The notes beneath the pieces were generated by a model that saw only the letters and a program-made list of their open reading frames with translations, did not search any database and had not been told where the DNA came from. A stretch of 64,000 nt of DNA, taken from Dendrocalamus latiflorus. Lineage: Eukaryota > Streptophyta > Magnoliopsida > Poales > Poaceae. Positions 1-10,915 of this stretch are shown here, piece by piece (within the stretch, counting starts at the first letter, position 1; each line of letters opens with the position of its first letter). The stretch is taken from NCBI GenBank assembly GCA_017311315.1, contig CM029613.1, positions 684,501 through 748,500 of the forward strand, in the 5' to 3' direction. A program made the translations under genes and the position numbers.

Positions 1-654
1 ATCTAAATTCCTACAAAACTTTAAATTTAAGCATATTTTTAAATTTATATGCTTCATTTAAATTGTTATAGATGAGTATATACCCTAAAACTGATACTCT
101 CTCTCTCCAGACTTGTGTGGGTATCCGCTCAGAAGTGGAACGTAAGCAAAGCTATATCCACGGAATACTCTCCATTGTAGGAAGGACAGTATATTGGAAG
201 TCATCACTGAATACTGATTGTATACAAGAGATAAAATGGTAAGAAATCTTCACCGATTTGAAGGGGAAATGAATGAAATCCTACAGAATATGGTGATGCC
301 TGCAACATTCCAATCAAAATGGAAAGACGGGAGGAGAAAAAATAACAAATGAGCTGTTTCTGCTAGGCTAGGTTGGAGTTGGACCAAGGGAAGGGAAGTG
401 TTGCCCATGAATTCCTCTGCCCCCACAGGCCACCATGGCACTGGCACCAACTGGCCAGCTCGTGATGTAAGAAAGGGAGAACACAAATCACTCAAAAAAA
501 AAAGAAAAGGAAAAATGTTTTTTAATAAAATAAAACCACATTCCAAACTTCAATTATGCAACTGTCGCATGATTTTTTTATATCAGTTAATTCCTAACCT
601 ATCGATTTTGCATCATGATTCATGCGTCCACCTACCTCCGTCTCCGTCTTCTAT
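1..654. other. Intergenic, no gene seen
   Basis: AT-rich sequence. Only short open frames without recognisable domains occur on either strand. No tRNA, repeat array or transposon end could be identified with confidence. Confidence 0.5.
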
Positions 655-1075
655 TTAATTAGGCCGAGTTAGGGTTTTAGATTTATTGGGATTCAAATTT
701 AGAGGGAGGACAGTGGGTGGTGACGGCAGCAGGGAGCCATCGGCCGCAAGCTTGGTGACGGATGATGTGTGGGGTCGAGGAGCAGATGTGCATGGTGCGG
801 GGTAGTGGGAGATGGTCGGGGTGGTAGATCTGACGATGGTTAGCTGCAGAGAAGGGGAAGAATGGATGGTGTCGCTGGGGGGTGGAGGTGGGGCGGAGAA
901 GAAGGTGGCGGGCGGTGCCAACGCCACCATCGAACTGCATCAAGTGGCAGAAGCGCGCAGGGAAGGAGGTCAAGGGATGGGCTCACCAGTGTTGGGGTGA
1001 GACGCGTGTTGGCGACGAGAGCAAGTGGAGTCGAGAAGACGAGAGGAATCTATGGACAGGTTATATTTGTGTAGT
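655..1075. repeat. GC-rich repeat-like island
   Basis: A purine-rich, GC-rich block open in several frames but with Pro/Ser- or Gly/Arg-rich low-complexity translations only. It resembles in style and partly in wording the block at 63000-63420 inside the FAMA intron (both carry a GGTGGAGGTGGGGCGGAG-like segment). I read both as copies of a non-autonomous transposon interior, not as exons. The family is not identified. Confidence 0.35.
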
Positions 1076-1308
1076 TCTGAGAGATTGTGGGCCATTAGAT
1101 CTAGATCAGAATCTAATTCAACGGTCAAAAAAGCGAATGATTTTATGACAAAATCAGTCCAAATTTTTTTGAACAATGCATATACAAAGTCCTTACGCAA
1201 AATCACAAAAAACAAACCTCAAAACCCGCAGAAAAGCCAAATGAAACCCAACTCATTGCCCAGAGAAAAATAGCCAAATTATATTAAAAAAAAGCTACAT
1301 GATTTTTT

Positions 1309-1547
1309 TTAAAATTCCAGACTAGCTAGGCTGGGCTTATTAAGCCCTTTATAGCACCACCGATCTTCCATTCCTTTCCTCCCCCACTCTCCTTCTCCAT
1401 CCATCCTACCCACCACACTGCACTCGTCTCCCTCTTTCTTGCGCTGATTTTGTTGAGTAGCTCTACACTTGTATGCCTGCTTGGTCAGCGAGGGGTGGTG
1501 GCGGCGGCTGCTGTGAGTGAGTGGTGGCATTGATAAGCGGTCTGGCG
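1309..1547 (+). promoter_or_regulatory. Promoter-proximal region and 5' leader of the TTL gene
   Basis: A pyrimidine-rich tract (about 1361-1440) sits just upstream of the first ATG of the TPR-thioredoxin gene, as is usual for grass core promoters and 5' UTRs. An in-frame GTG codon lies at 1521, but the first ATG in frame is 1548 and gives the expected N terminus. The transcription start is not determinable from sequence alone. Confidence 0.35.
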
Positions 1548-4500
1548 ATGTCGTCGGAGGCTGACCGGATACGCCTCCGCGCTGCGGCGCTGACGATTGA
1601 CGGCGGGGTCAAGGACAAGCCAGACACCAAGAAGGATGTGTTCGCGGGTCTTGGCTCGCCGGTGTCGCCGCTGCGGCTGCGGCCGAGCGCGGCCGCCACG
1701 CCGTCGACGTCCTCGTCGTCTGCTGGGTCAGCCAAGTCACCGGCGCTGTGCAATGAGGCGACGGCTGCCGGGAGGGGAGGAGGCCGGGGGAGCCACTCGG
1801 GTGAGCTGGTGGTGGAGAGCAACCCCCCACGGCCGCCGGGGCACCGGCGCTCTGGATCTGGGCCGCTGATTTTCTCCGGCGGCAGCAGCAGCACGGGTAG
1901 CGGAGGAGGCTGCGGCGGCGGAAGCACGGCGAGCTCGCCGCTGACCAATGCGCTCCCCACCGGTAACATCTGCCCGTCTGGCCGTGTCGCGGGGGCGGCG
2001 TTTGCGCCGCGGACGCGCACCCGCCCGGACGTGCTTGGATCCGGCACCGGGCATTACGGCCACGGCAGCATTATGCGGGGCGGCGGAGGCATGGCTCCCG
2101 CAAGAAGAAGCATCGACGCCAACCCGTTTCTTAACAACTCCTCGAGGTCTCCGGCGAGCTGCCCGGCGCCACCGGGCAGCAGTGGGGGTCTGCAGGAGGT
2201 GACTCGGGCCGGGAACGAGTGGTACAAGAAGGGCCGGTACGGAGAGGCGCTGCGGCACTACGACCGGGCCGTAGCGCTGTGCCCGGACAGCGCCGCGTGC
2301 CGCGGCAACCGCGCCGCCGCGCTCATCGGACTCGGCCGCCTAAGCGAAGCCTTCCGAGAGTGCGAGGAGGCCGTCCGGCTCGACCCGGCGAGCGGCGGCG
2401 CGCACGGCCGCCTCGCCTCGCTATGCCTCCGGTGAGATTCTTTCGCTTGTTTATGCATATCTGCTGCATTACATTGCACTGCACCGCACTGGAATCCCGA
2501 ATAGATTCACAGATCTCGCCTTCTTGTTTCCGCTTTGCTTGTTACTGTTGCCTGTGCGCTACTTCCTTACAAATATATGCCTGACCTATCCTGTCTCCTT
2601 TGTTCATTTTTTGTCTGATTTGAGATCATTACCTTTATGGTGTGCCACATTGATCGTGAGATCGTTAGCGGTTGATCTTTTACTTGTTTTCGAAGCAAAA
2701 GTTTTGATCTTGCAGTTAGTACTTGAGAAGCCCAGATAGGGATTCTCGGCTAACTTGTGTGCTGCAAGGATGGGAAAGTTTGTATCTTTGGTTGGTTTGT
2801 TGTAGTGAATTAATGTGGTCTTAATACGATCCACATCACAAATGCAGTTCAAAGGGATTGCTTACCTGTATTGTACATTGTATTTAGACCGCCAATACGC
2901 AGAATTGAAGCTTTGTTGTAAAACTGGGATCCTAGTTTATTCAATGTTAGCGTATGTATAATCAATTTATGGTATTTTGTTTGAATTGTTACTGAAATGG
3001 CACCATGATGGCTACATTGCAGGCTTGGGATGACTGAGAAGGCAAGGAAGCACTTTACGCTGGCTGGGCATGTAAATCAGTCTGACCCTGCTGAGTTGCA
3101 GAAGCTGCACGAGGTGGACAGCCATCTGGGGAGATGCATGGATGCAAGGAAAGTCGGAGATTGGAAGAGTGCGCTCAGGGAAGCAGATGCAGCCATTGCC
3201 AACGGAGCGGACTCCTCTCAGTTGGTAACCTCTCCTTATAACTTGTGCTTTTTTTATGCTTTAAAATATATATTGTTCTTTGGTGGTCAGCGTTAGAATT
3301 ATGTCGGTCACATTGAAATCGTATTTCGCCTGCAGCTTCTTGCCTTGAGGTCTGAAGCACTTCTCCGGCTTAACAAACTAGAGGAGGCTGATTCAACTAT
3401 TACGAGCTTGTTGAAATTGGACAATGCATCGCTATCTTTAATGTCAACCAAACTATCAGGGATGGTAGCTGATTCATATGTACATGTTGTCCAAGCTCAG
3501 GTCAACATGGCATTTGGAAGGTGCAATTCTCACACCTAGAGAATTATGGCCATTTTCTTCTTTTTCTGGGTTGTAGCAACATAGGTGTTCAAGTTGTTTT
3601 CTGCAGGTTTGATGCAGCTGTTGCCATGGCTGACAAGGCTAGGCTTATTGATCCTGGAAACGCAGAGGTTGGAATGATTCTAAATAATGTGAGGTTGGTT
3701 GCACGGGCTCGAGCCCAGGGTAATGACCTTTTTAAGGCAGGCAAGTTTGCTGAAGCGTCTATAGCCTACGGTGAAGGGCTCAAATACGAGCCCTCGAATT
3801 CAGTACTGTACTGCAATCGAGCAGCTTGCTGGTCGAAGTTAGGTCGGTGGGCAAAAGCTGTTGAGGATTGCAATGAGGCCCTGAGAGTCCAACCTAATTA
3901 CACAAAGGCTCTCTTAAGACGTGCGGCATCCTTTGCAAAGGTAAGTAATTTACATGCATCACCATGTTTCTGATTTCACCCATTGTGGTATTGACATCTC
4001 CCTGTTAACATTTAATTAGCTTGAGCGTTGGGCTGATTGTGTGCGGGACTATGAGGTGCTTCGCAAGGAGCTTCCTGGCGACACAGAGGTTGCAGAGTCA
4101 TTGTTCCATGCCCAAGTTGCATTGAAGACAACCCGTGGCGAGGAGGTATCAAATATGAAGTTTGGAGGAGAGGTTGAGACAGTTACCAGCCTAGAGCAGC
4201 TCCGAACTGCTATACATTCACCTGGTGGGTTTTCCCTAGCCTGTCGTAATCTTTTCATCTAGTCACTGAATTCTAGTAGTGCTAGTATTGTGGATAATCA
4301 GGATTATCCTTGTTCTTATTCTCATGCATGTCAAGTTTTGACTTAACAAAATATAATATGTCTTGCATATATTTAATCTGTATTCAGTATTCACTTCATA
4401 AGATGGCCTGAATATGATTTAAGTGGGGATTTCTGCAGGGGTCTCTGTTATTTACTTCATGGCGACAATGAATCAGCAATGCACGCAGATTACCCCATCC

Positions 4501-4805
4501 GTGGACTCTCTTTGCTCTGAGTGCCCTTCAGTGAATTTTCTGAAGGTAATCCACCTAACATCTGTCTCTATAACTGTTGCAATCAAACACAGTTGACAAA
4601 AGTTTATAAGTTGCTAATCAATCCTCTGTATGCAAACTTGCAGGTAAATGTTGATGAGAGCCCTATGGTAGCAAGGGCAGAGAATGTGCGCATAGTCCCA
4701 ACCTTCAAGATATACAAGGACGGTGCAAGAGTGAAGGAGATGATCTGCCCTAGCTTACACATCTTGCGATATTCGGTGAGGCACTATGCCGTCTCCAGTT
4801 CTTGA
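1548..4805 (+). CDS. TPR repeat-containing thioredoxin TTL1-like protein
   Basis: Seven exons join in phase: 1548-2431, 3023-3224, 3336-3520, 3607-3940, 4020-4224, 4439-4545 and 4644-4805, giving 692 aa, close to Arabidopsis TTL1 (about 700). The first ~210 residues are Ser/Gly/Pro-rich and probably disordered. TPR units follow around residues 215-300 (starting GNEWYKKGRYGEALRHYDRA) and again around 455-575 (GNDLFKAGKFAEA, then YCNRAACWSKLGRW). The C-terminal ~90 residues are a degenerate thioredoxin fold (VNVDESPMVARAENVRIVPTF). The WCGPC redox pair is missing; one Cys remains in NQQCTQI, so a scaffold role rather than disulphide reduction is likely. TTL proteins act in osmotic-stress and brassinosteroid signalling at the plasma membrane and cytosol (family knowledge). 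The ATG at 1548 was preferred to upstream GTG codons. Which TTL paralogue this is was not resolved. Confidence 0.9.
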
Positions 4806-4846
4806 GGAGGTTTTACTAGTGGCACTCATATTTCTTTGTTGCATAG

Positions 4847-5024
4847 AATTCTGCCAACACTTTACCAACAAATTGTTCTACATAGTCAGCCTCCACAGCA
4901 TTTCACCAGCTGCATAGTAATTCTCCATAGAATTCCCTGTCACCTGCCGACTCTTTACCAACAAATTGTTCTACATAGTCAGCCTCCACAGCATTTCACC
5001 AGCTGCATAGTAATTCTCCATTGA
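4847..5024. repeat. 93-bp tandem duplication in the TTL 3' region
   Basis: A block of about 72 bp beginning CTTTACCAACAAATTG at 4860 is repeated almost perfectly at 4953, a 93-bp period. Both copies are preceded by CATAGAATTC. It starts about 40 bp after the TTL stop and so probably lies in the 3' UTR. Confidence 0.85.
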
Positions 5025-6334
5025 GCTAAGTATGGTATATGAAGGAGTTTCCTATTACCCATCTTTCCTTTCCCTCCTGTTGCAACTCCTGACCATTCAT
5101 TCAGCCAAACTTATGCAATTCTTGGATCATTTAGGCTCCTTCATTTGCTTATTCCTACCCATCATTCGACCAACCTTAAGCAATTCTTTCATCTCTTACA
5201 CTCTGCTCTGCCACCTCATACACTCCTCAAGAAAGACTGCTGCTGACGTTGTCTAGATGCACGTTACAAGAGTCCTAGAGAGATGAGAAGAGGCTGGTTG
5301 GTTTTTTCATTACATGTACATATACCATATAGCAAAACATCAAACCCATTGGATGAATCATTCTATGGATCAGGAATGGTGATGGTACCATTTTTGGCGG
5401 TGGATGGAGTACAGGGCTAATTTGCCATTGTAGAGAGAAGATAGATGAAGAAAAGACAATGTAAGTGGTAGGGAGATAAATTAAGAGGGAGGTGGTTGGT
5501 GTCATTGATGTCGTTTGCATATGTACGCCTCTGGTGGTCTGTGGCGCTGATACATACATGCTGACATTCCTATGAATAAAAATAGTCCGACATTCTTTCT
5601 CATTTGTACTCAGGCTGCAATCTGCTTCCGTTTTTGAGTTGTTGTGATGTCAAACCTTGCTTCCATACTTGCAGGCCTGTGCTAATGTTGTTTGAGTGGT
5701 ACTATACTTGCTGATCTAGCACAAATGCAGAATGCATTTGGTAACATGAGAATCCACTGACTCTAAAAAAAAGGGAGAATCCACTGGAGAAAGATTAAAC
5801 ACTTGTCATCCAGCAACCAGCATTGCACAGACTTGTTACAGCTCCCTAAGCGCTTAGCAGTGAGAGAAAGAGAAGACTTTTCATCTGTGTGAATCGAAGA
5901 AAACCCGAGCCATAGATTTCAATGCGATTTTTAGGAGCTCTGAAAACCTGCAAGAGTTCTAGTAGTCCTTTTGTGAATGGGGTGGTTGAATGGCAATTGA
6001 TTGCTTTGCAATACTAAGTACTAGCTAACCACTTTATACTTTAAAAATGTGCTTGTGCGCCTAGCTACTGCAATGGGACTTGTTATTTAGAATCGTAATC
6101 CAATGCAAACCCTTTTTCTCTTTCCTTTTTGCTGATTGCTGCTTCAGGAACCAAGCAATATTAGTCAAGAAAAAAAAAAGAAATGAAATGAACCAAGCAA
6201 GATTCTTGTGCACGCCAGAATTCCAAGTCTCAAATATCAATGATGAGACTGTAGAGTGTGGATCGATGCTTTGCACGCAAGTAGGGCCCATTGTTAGGTC
6301 GGCCCTAGCTACTTTGTACAACAACTTAGAGTAG
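5025..6334. other. Intergenic, no gene seen
   Basis: Sequence downstream of the TTL gene with only short, domain-free open frames. The first part is presumably 3' UTR. No transposon end was recognised. Confidence 0.45.
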
Positions 6335-6572
6335 ATTTTTTTTTGATACGTGGCTTTGTCTTTTGTTTTATATTTTTTGAATTTTGATTATTTATAAGAG
6401 ATAGTATACAGAGAAAAATAGTTATACATGATTTTGACTGATATAGTTAAATTTGGTATAATATCTACTATAAATCTATAATCCATCTGTTAATATTGTC
6501 TTAAAAATATATTATTTAAAAACTAGTTAATGCAACAGAAAGGATAAAACAAAAATTAAAAGAACCCAGCCT
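6335..6572. mobile_element. MITE-like element, family copy A
   Basis: This stretch is clearly related along its length to 37195-37420: both run from a GGCTTTG segment through AGAGAAATAGTTATA and GATATA-CTAAATTTG to a terminal AAAAGAACCCA. Two independent copies with matching ends show a mobile element. The terminal inverted repeats are imperfect. No target duplication was confirmed. Confidence 0.6.
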
Positions 6573-6812
6573 GATGTTGGTTCCTCAACCATGTCCCTGA
6601 ATGGGATGCTGCGCAAGGCTCGACTCTTGACAGGTCTGAGGCCACAACGTACAGATGACCATCCAGTACAGATGTCTTGATCCGTTGGCTCGATCGATCT
6701 CTAGCATTATTGTAGTACTTGGGATTGGATCTGTTGCTGCCGGCCACTGGCACTAGCAGAGTGATAAGAGTCTCCTTGGAGATTGTCTCTCTGGCTGCTG
6801 GATCAATGTTGG

Positions 6813-7048
6813 GGGTGTTCTTTTTAGGTTTATGGTTTAGTTTTTTATAGTAATTAATTTTTAAATAAAATGTTTTTAAAATAGATTTTAAATAGAATGT
6901 TTTTTTAAAATAGGATCTAAAAATTGATTATAGTAAACACTATCCTAACTTTATCGCTCAAAATTACACACGAGTATATCTTTCTGTACTCTTCCGTGAA
7001 TAGATATAATCCAAAAAATTTAAGTCATAACCTAAAAAAACTCACCTA
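6813..7048. mobile_element. hAT-like MITE of the GTTCTTTT family
   Basis: The left end GGTGTTCTTTTTAGGTTTATG pairs imperfectly with the right end (reverse complement GGTGAGTTTTTTTAGGTTATG). The AT-rich interior resembles the elements at 43183-43425 and 57885-58125. The superfamily assignment is inference. Confidence 0.5.
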
Positions 7049-7211
7049 TTATTTTCAACAAGAAACTAACTAGGCAAGAGGCGTTACATGACGAACTGCT
7101 AGCCTCGATCGTGGCTGGATCAGCCTGCAGGGTTCATGCATGCATGAGTAATGCACAATGTGGTTGGTAGTCCTGTGGCTTTGGCTCCGGCCATCTATCT
7201 GATCTGTTTAT

Positions 7212-7378
7212 AGGAATCTATGGTGATTTTTTTAACTATGATTTATAACTTTTGATTTTATTAATCTAATAAATAGTGATTATCGAGAAAAATATAGGAA
7301 TCTATGGTGATTTTTTAACTATGATTTATAACTTTTGATTTTATTAATCTAATAAATGGTGATTATCGAAAAACTAAA
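7212..7378. repeat. 84-bp tandem duplication
   Basis: A unit starting AGGAATCTATGGTGATTTTT at 7212 is repeated in tandem from 7296, with only a few differences (for example AAATAGTG against AAATGGTG). Confidence 0.9.
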
Positions 7379-7559
7379 AGCTACTGAAAAACAAAAAACA
7401 AAAAAAACAAGACCAACGTGTATATTGTTTGCTTTTTTACCAATTGGATTTGGCACGTACGTACCATTGATTGGACGTGCTGAGGCGGGTCGACGGCTCC
7501 ACGTACATACTGGGCATGTTGTTTATGAAAACAGCACAGATTTGGGCCATCTTTAATTC

Positions 7560-8009
7560 ATTTTCTAGTTGGAATTATAATGAGCTTGGATCTTTTTCTC
7601 TCCTTTTTCACCCTACTCTCTTTCTCTCCCGTTTCTTCAGGTTGGTCTAAATCCGGCGCCTCCCCTCCTTCTCCGATTAATCACGGACGTTGGGTAGGGT
7701 GAGGGACTCATCTCCCTGTATAGTAGTAGGCTAGGATTATTCTTTTCCTTTCTTTGTACAGCTGGAGCTCCCTCTTGCCTGGGCATCGTTCATCACCGCC
7801 GTTCCTCTTTGTTGTAGCGGCGATTTGCAGCTACTTCTGTTCAGGCCAGGGTGCTCCCTTCTCTACTAGTGTATGTTTAGGCGGTATGCCTAGTATAGGC
7901 TTTATGTCTGTTTGTTCTTACTCACCAGAAGCCCGGTCATCGGTCTCTACCTGGCATGCCGCCGTTGAGTCCCCCACTTCTCCCCTACTCCAGAGGCTTT
8001 ATCCCTTCT
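7560..8009. other. Non-coding sequence left of the NLR fragment
   Basis: Moderately GC-rich with no recognisable exon. It is not homologous to the NLR gene at 13230, so the NLR similarity begins abruptly at 8010. It may contain other captured pieces that I cannot identify. Confidence 0.35.
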
Positions 8010-8272
8010 GCCCCTTGCCCGAGAGATGGTGTCGCGGTGCAGTGGCCTGCCCCTTGCTCTCGTCATGGTCACACGGGCCATGGCATGCAAAAGGCTGATG
8101 CAGGAGTGGGAGCATTGCATGGCAGTGCTCAATTTGGCGGCATGGCAGCCTGACGGCTTCGAACCCAACCTCCTCATCAACCTGAAGCGGAGTTATGACA
8201 GCTTGCGGAGCAACAACCTCAGGATCTGCCTCCTATACTGCGCTCTGTTCACAGGAGAGTTGTTGCTGAAGG
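8010..8272 (+). pseudogene. NLR gene fragment (NB-ARC, GLPL to RNBS-D), decayed duplicate
   Basis: 263 bp align without gaps to 14225-14487 of the intact NLR (constant offset 6215), with 11 mismatches by hand count (about 96% identity). They correspond to residues ~333-419 of that protein: GLPLALVMV, the WEHCMAVLNL segment and RICLLYCALF. The frame stays open to a stop just past the junction, but P-loop, CC and LRR are absent, so no functional NLR can be made. Nine of the 11 differences are T/A here where the intact gene has C/G, the pattern expected from 5-methylcytosine decay. The right edge abuts a repeat beginning CAGGGGCGTAGCC. Confidence 0.9.
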
Positions 8273-8908
8273 CAGGGGCGTAGCCACCGGGGGAGCTTAG
8301 TGAGGCTTAAGCCTCACATCTCCCGCGGGGGGCTGGCTCTCGATGTAACCGAGGTCACGGTCGCCGTCGCTCAAAGCAGCTGGGAGGATGGGGACGTCGA
8401 GGGACGAAGGAGGTGGCCGGAGGTGGGTGGGGGAGGAGGGAGGTGGCGGGGAAGGAGAGCGAGGTGGCCAGGGGTGGGGGGTTTGGGAAGGAGGAGGTGG
8501 TCGGGGAGGTCTGGGGAGGAGGAGGTGGCTGGGGAGGTCGGGGGAGGAGGAACGAGTTAGGGGTGGTGGATGCTAGGGGATGGCCAGTGGGGGATCGAGG
8601 GAGGAGGAGGCAGTCGGGGGTAGGGGACGGGAGAGGAGAAGGCGGCCGGGGGAGGAGGCGGCCAGGGGGTCGGGGAGGAGGAGGCAACTGACGAAGGTTG
8701 GGGGTAGGAGGAGGCAGCCTAGGGAGGAGGCGTGCGGTGGGCGCGAGGCTGTCAGTGGGAAGAAAAAGAAGGGAGGGGAGAGAAGAGCAGGTTAGCAATG
8801 GGTGAAAATGAAGAGGGGGAGGAAGGAAAAGGAGAAGAAAAGAAAGGAGGGAAAGAAAGGAAAAAGAGAAAGAAAATGAAAAAAAAAGGAAAGGCAGATG
8901 TGTTATAA
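8273..8908. mobile_element. Transposon-like GC-rich block abutting the NLR fragment
   Basis: It begins CAGGGGCGTAGCCACC, like the GGGCGGAGCC termini of many plant repeats (compare 40242), then becomes a Gly/Arg-coding GGAGGAGG-rich stretch. The minus strand is open for about 200 codons, but the product is low-complexity Pro/Ser plus poly-Tyr from the adjacent TAA repeat, so it is not taken as a gene. The right terminus was not found. Confidence 0.4.

Positions 8909-8963
<55 letters not shown>
8909..8963. repeat. (TAA)n microsatellite
   Basis: About 18 uninterrupted TAA units. On the minus strand it reads (TTA)n and in another frame encodes a run of Tyr. Confidence 0.97.
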
Positions 8964-8967
<4 letters not shown>

Positions 8968-10080
8968 ACCAATTTGTTGGATTGACTTGTTTTTGTAGTC
9001 AGTAATCAATAGTTCTTATAAAAGTTGCTAAGGGTATTATTTCTTTTATGTCTTATATGGTTCAATGGTTTCTCAGGCTTAGTTAATGCTTCTTGTATTC
9101 ATTTCCTTCCTCTTGAGTCTCTCTTAAGGTTTTATTATTCACAATTGCATTCCAAAAATTGCTACACAATTCATGCTTCCATGCAAGAAAGAGAACCATA
9201 GAGTTGTAGAATAAGGTGCCAACCTTTGCAAGAAGGTTAGAATATACTACATTTTCAAACATTAAGAGCTCTAGTTTTTGGAAGTGGATATATGCTTGTC
9301 TCTTGGAAGTGGATATATGGTGTATGCCGTCTTGTCACATTCATCTTGCCTCCAACATCTGCCCATGGTAGATTGGTATCATCGTCTCAGACTCTCAGCG
9401 ACTAGAGTACAAGGTGAGTCCTGAGCTATTGCTGATTGCATTGTTCTTCTACTCTGTTGGTTTGAGATTTAACAGATATAATAGCAGTTCCAAACTTTAG
9501 GACCTTCCTAACATCAAGGAAAGACACACTTGCTATTTCCACACACTCTCTCTGATAGACTTAAGTATCTATACAAATATACAACATACAATATGGTCAT
9601 ATTCCATATATGCCTACATTTGGCAAGCACACATGTACGCCACAAGACTAGTATATTGTACGTATATTATTACTTTTCCTCTGAAATATTTATGTGCCTA
9701 TATTTTTACGTAACTAATTCAATTTTAACTAATTTTTAACGAGATGGGTATGAGAGAACTGAAGATGGCGACCACTGTCACCATGGTTGCCGCTGTCTTC
9801 ATCATGTATAGTTACTTCAGACTAGGCTTGGACTATACGGCACGACTAGCTTTGAGCCGTACTTGAGCTTAATTAAAGACGAGACGGACTAATATGGCAC
9901 GATATGATGAGGTGATCGGACCAAACCGACACAATACGACGTGGCTCGAAATATGACGAACCTAGACCGTGTTGGCACGGAACACCCAATGCCCACCTCT
10001 ACCAAGTCCGCCCCTCTGATCTGACTCTATCCCGAGCTCGGCGAACACGGGATCTGAACTTCCGAGGTCAACGGCAAACG
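8964..10080. other. Intergenic, possible hAT-like remnant near 9820-10005
   Basis: No gene. Around 9830-10005 the wording (GGCACGA, GACCGTGTTGGCACGG, then CCCAATGCCCACCTCTACC) is typical of terminal parts of dispersed grass repeats. Neither a paired end nor a target duplication was found. Confidence 0.35.
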
Positions 10081-10915
10081 GATCCATCTCCCTCCCCTGT
10101 CGATCCCTCCCAGGCTCCCACGCAATCTCCTTGCTTAGCTTTCCTCCCTGCGCTCAGCTGCCGCGGCCGCCGCTCGACCTCCCCGTCCTCTCCCACACCC
10201 TCCCACAGCCCCGCCGCTTTCTTCTCTCACGAGCCGGTACCTCCTATCCCCCGCGCCGCCGCTTCCTTCTCGCCCGGCCGCGTCCCTGTGCGGCCTACGT
10301 CGAAGGTGACAGGAGGATGGGAGGCGACGCCCTCCAAGCGGTGGCGGCGCAGCGCACGCGGCCAGCGGCGGTGGAGGCGCGACGGGAGGGTAGGACAGGA
10401 GGCGCCTGAGGAGGCAGGCGATATAGGAGTAGGACTGCGGGGCGTGCTGGGGTGCAAGGACTCACATCCTTCCTTCGTCGGCTCCTCGCGGCCGCATCCC
10501 TTCGCCGGCCACTGAAGGTTGATGCTGCCATATTGCGCCGTCCACGGCGCTACACCGTCGCCCAGCGAGGACCAGCTGGTCTAGGCCTGTGTGTCCAGAG
10601 GTGGCGTGGATAACGGAGGACTAGCAGCAACCCAAGGCGCAGCGGCTGTGGCATGGCGGAGGGCAGTTCGGCGTGGGTAGCATAGACCTGCGGCAGCCGG
10701 GGCGTGATACATCTCTACTCCCCTACAGGTGCGTCCTCAACCTCGCCATCTCCCACCACCACCATTGAACAAGTACAACAGCTGCACTGAAGGTGTTTGT
10801 AGAAATGCTGGTTTATAAAGGTAGCACAAAGTCAGCTAGATCTTGGCCAAACCAGTGCCCTCCCCTGCTTCACCATACACTTGGCTGTTTCGTCAGGCCG
10901 GCTGAGGAGAGCAAC
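10081..10915. other. GC-rich island without a supported gene
   Basis: GC-rich sequence open for 75-95 codons in several frames on both strands, with Pro/Arg/Ala-rich translations lacking domains. It could be a leader or first exon of an unrecognised gene, but no continuing exon was found before the NLR gene. It looks more like repeat interior. Confidence 0.3.

Noticed and set aside
1521..1547. GTG start upstream of the TTL ATG
   Set aside because: Plant nuclear genes use ATG; the in-frame ATG at 1548 gives the expected N terminus.
8355..8972. 205-aa minus-strand open frame with poly-Tyr and Pro/Ser-rich sequence
   Set aside because: It translates the TAA microsatellite and a GGAGG-rich repeat in the antisense sense. 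No domain or splice partner.
10131..10531. GC-rich candidate first exon
   Set aside because: No downstream exon, domain or coding-like frame preference; several overlapping frames are equally open.
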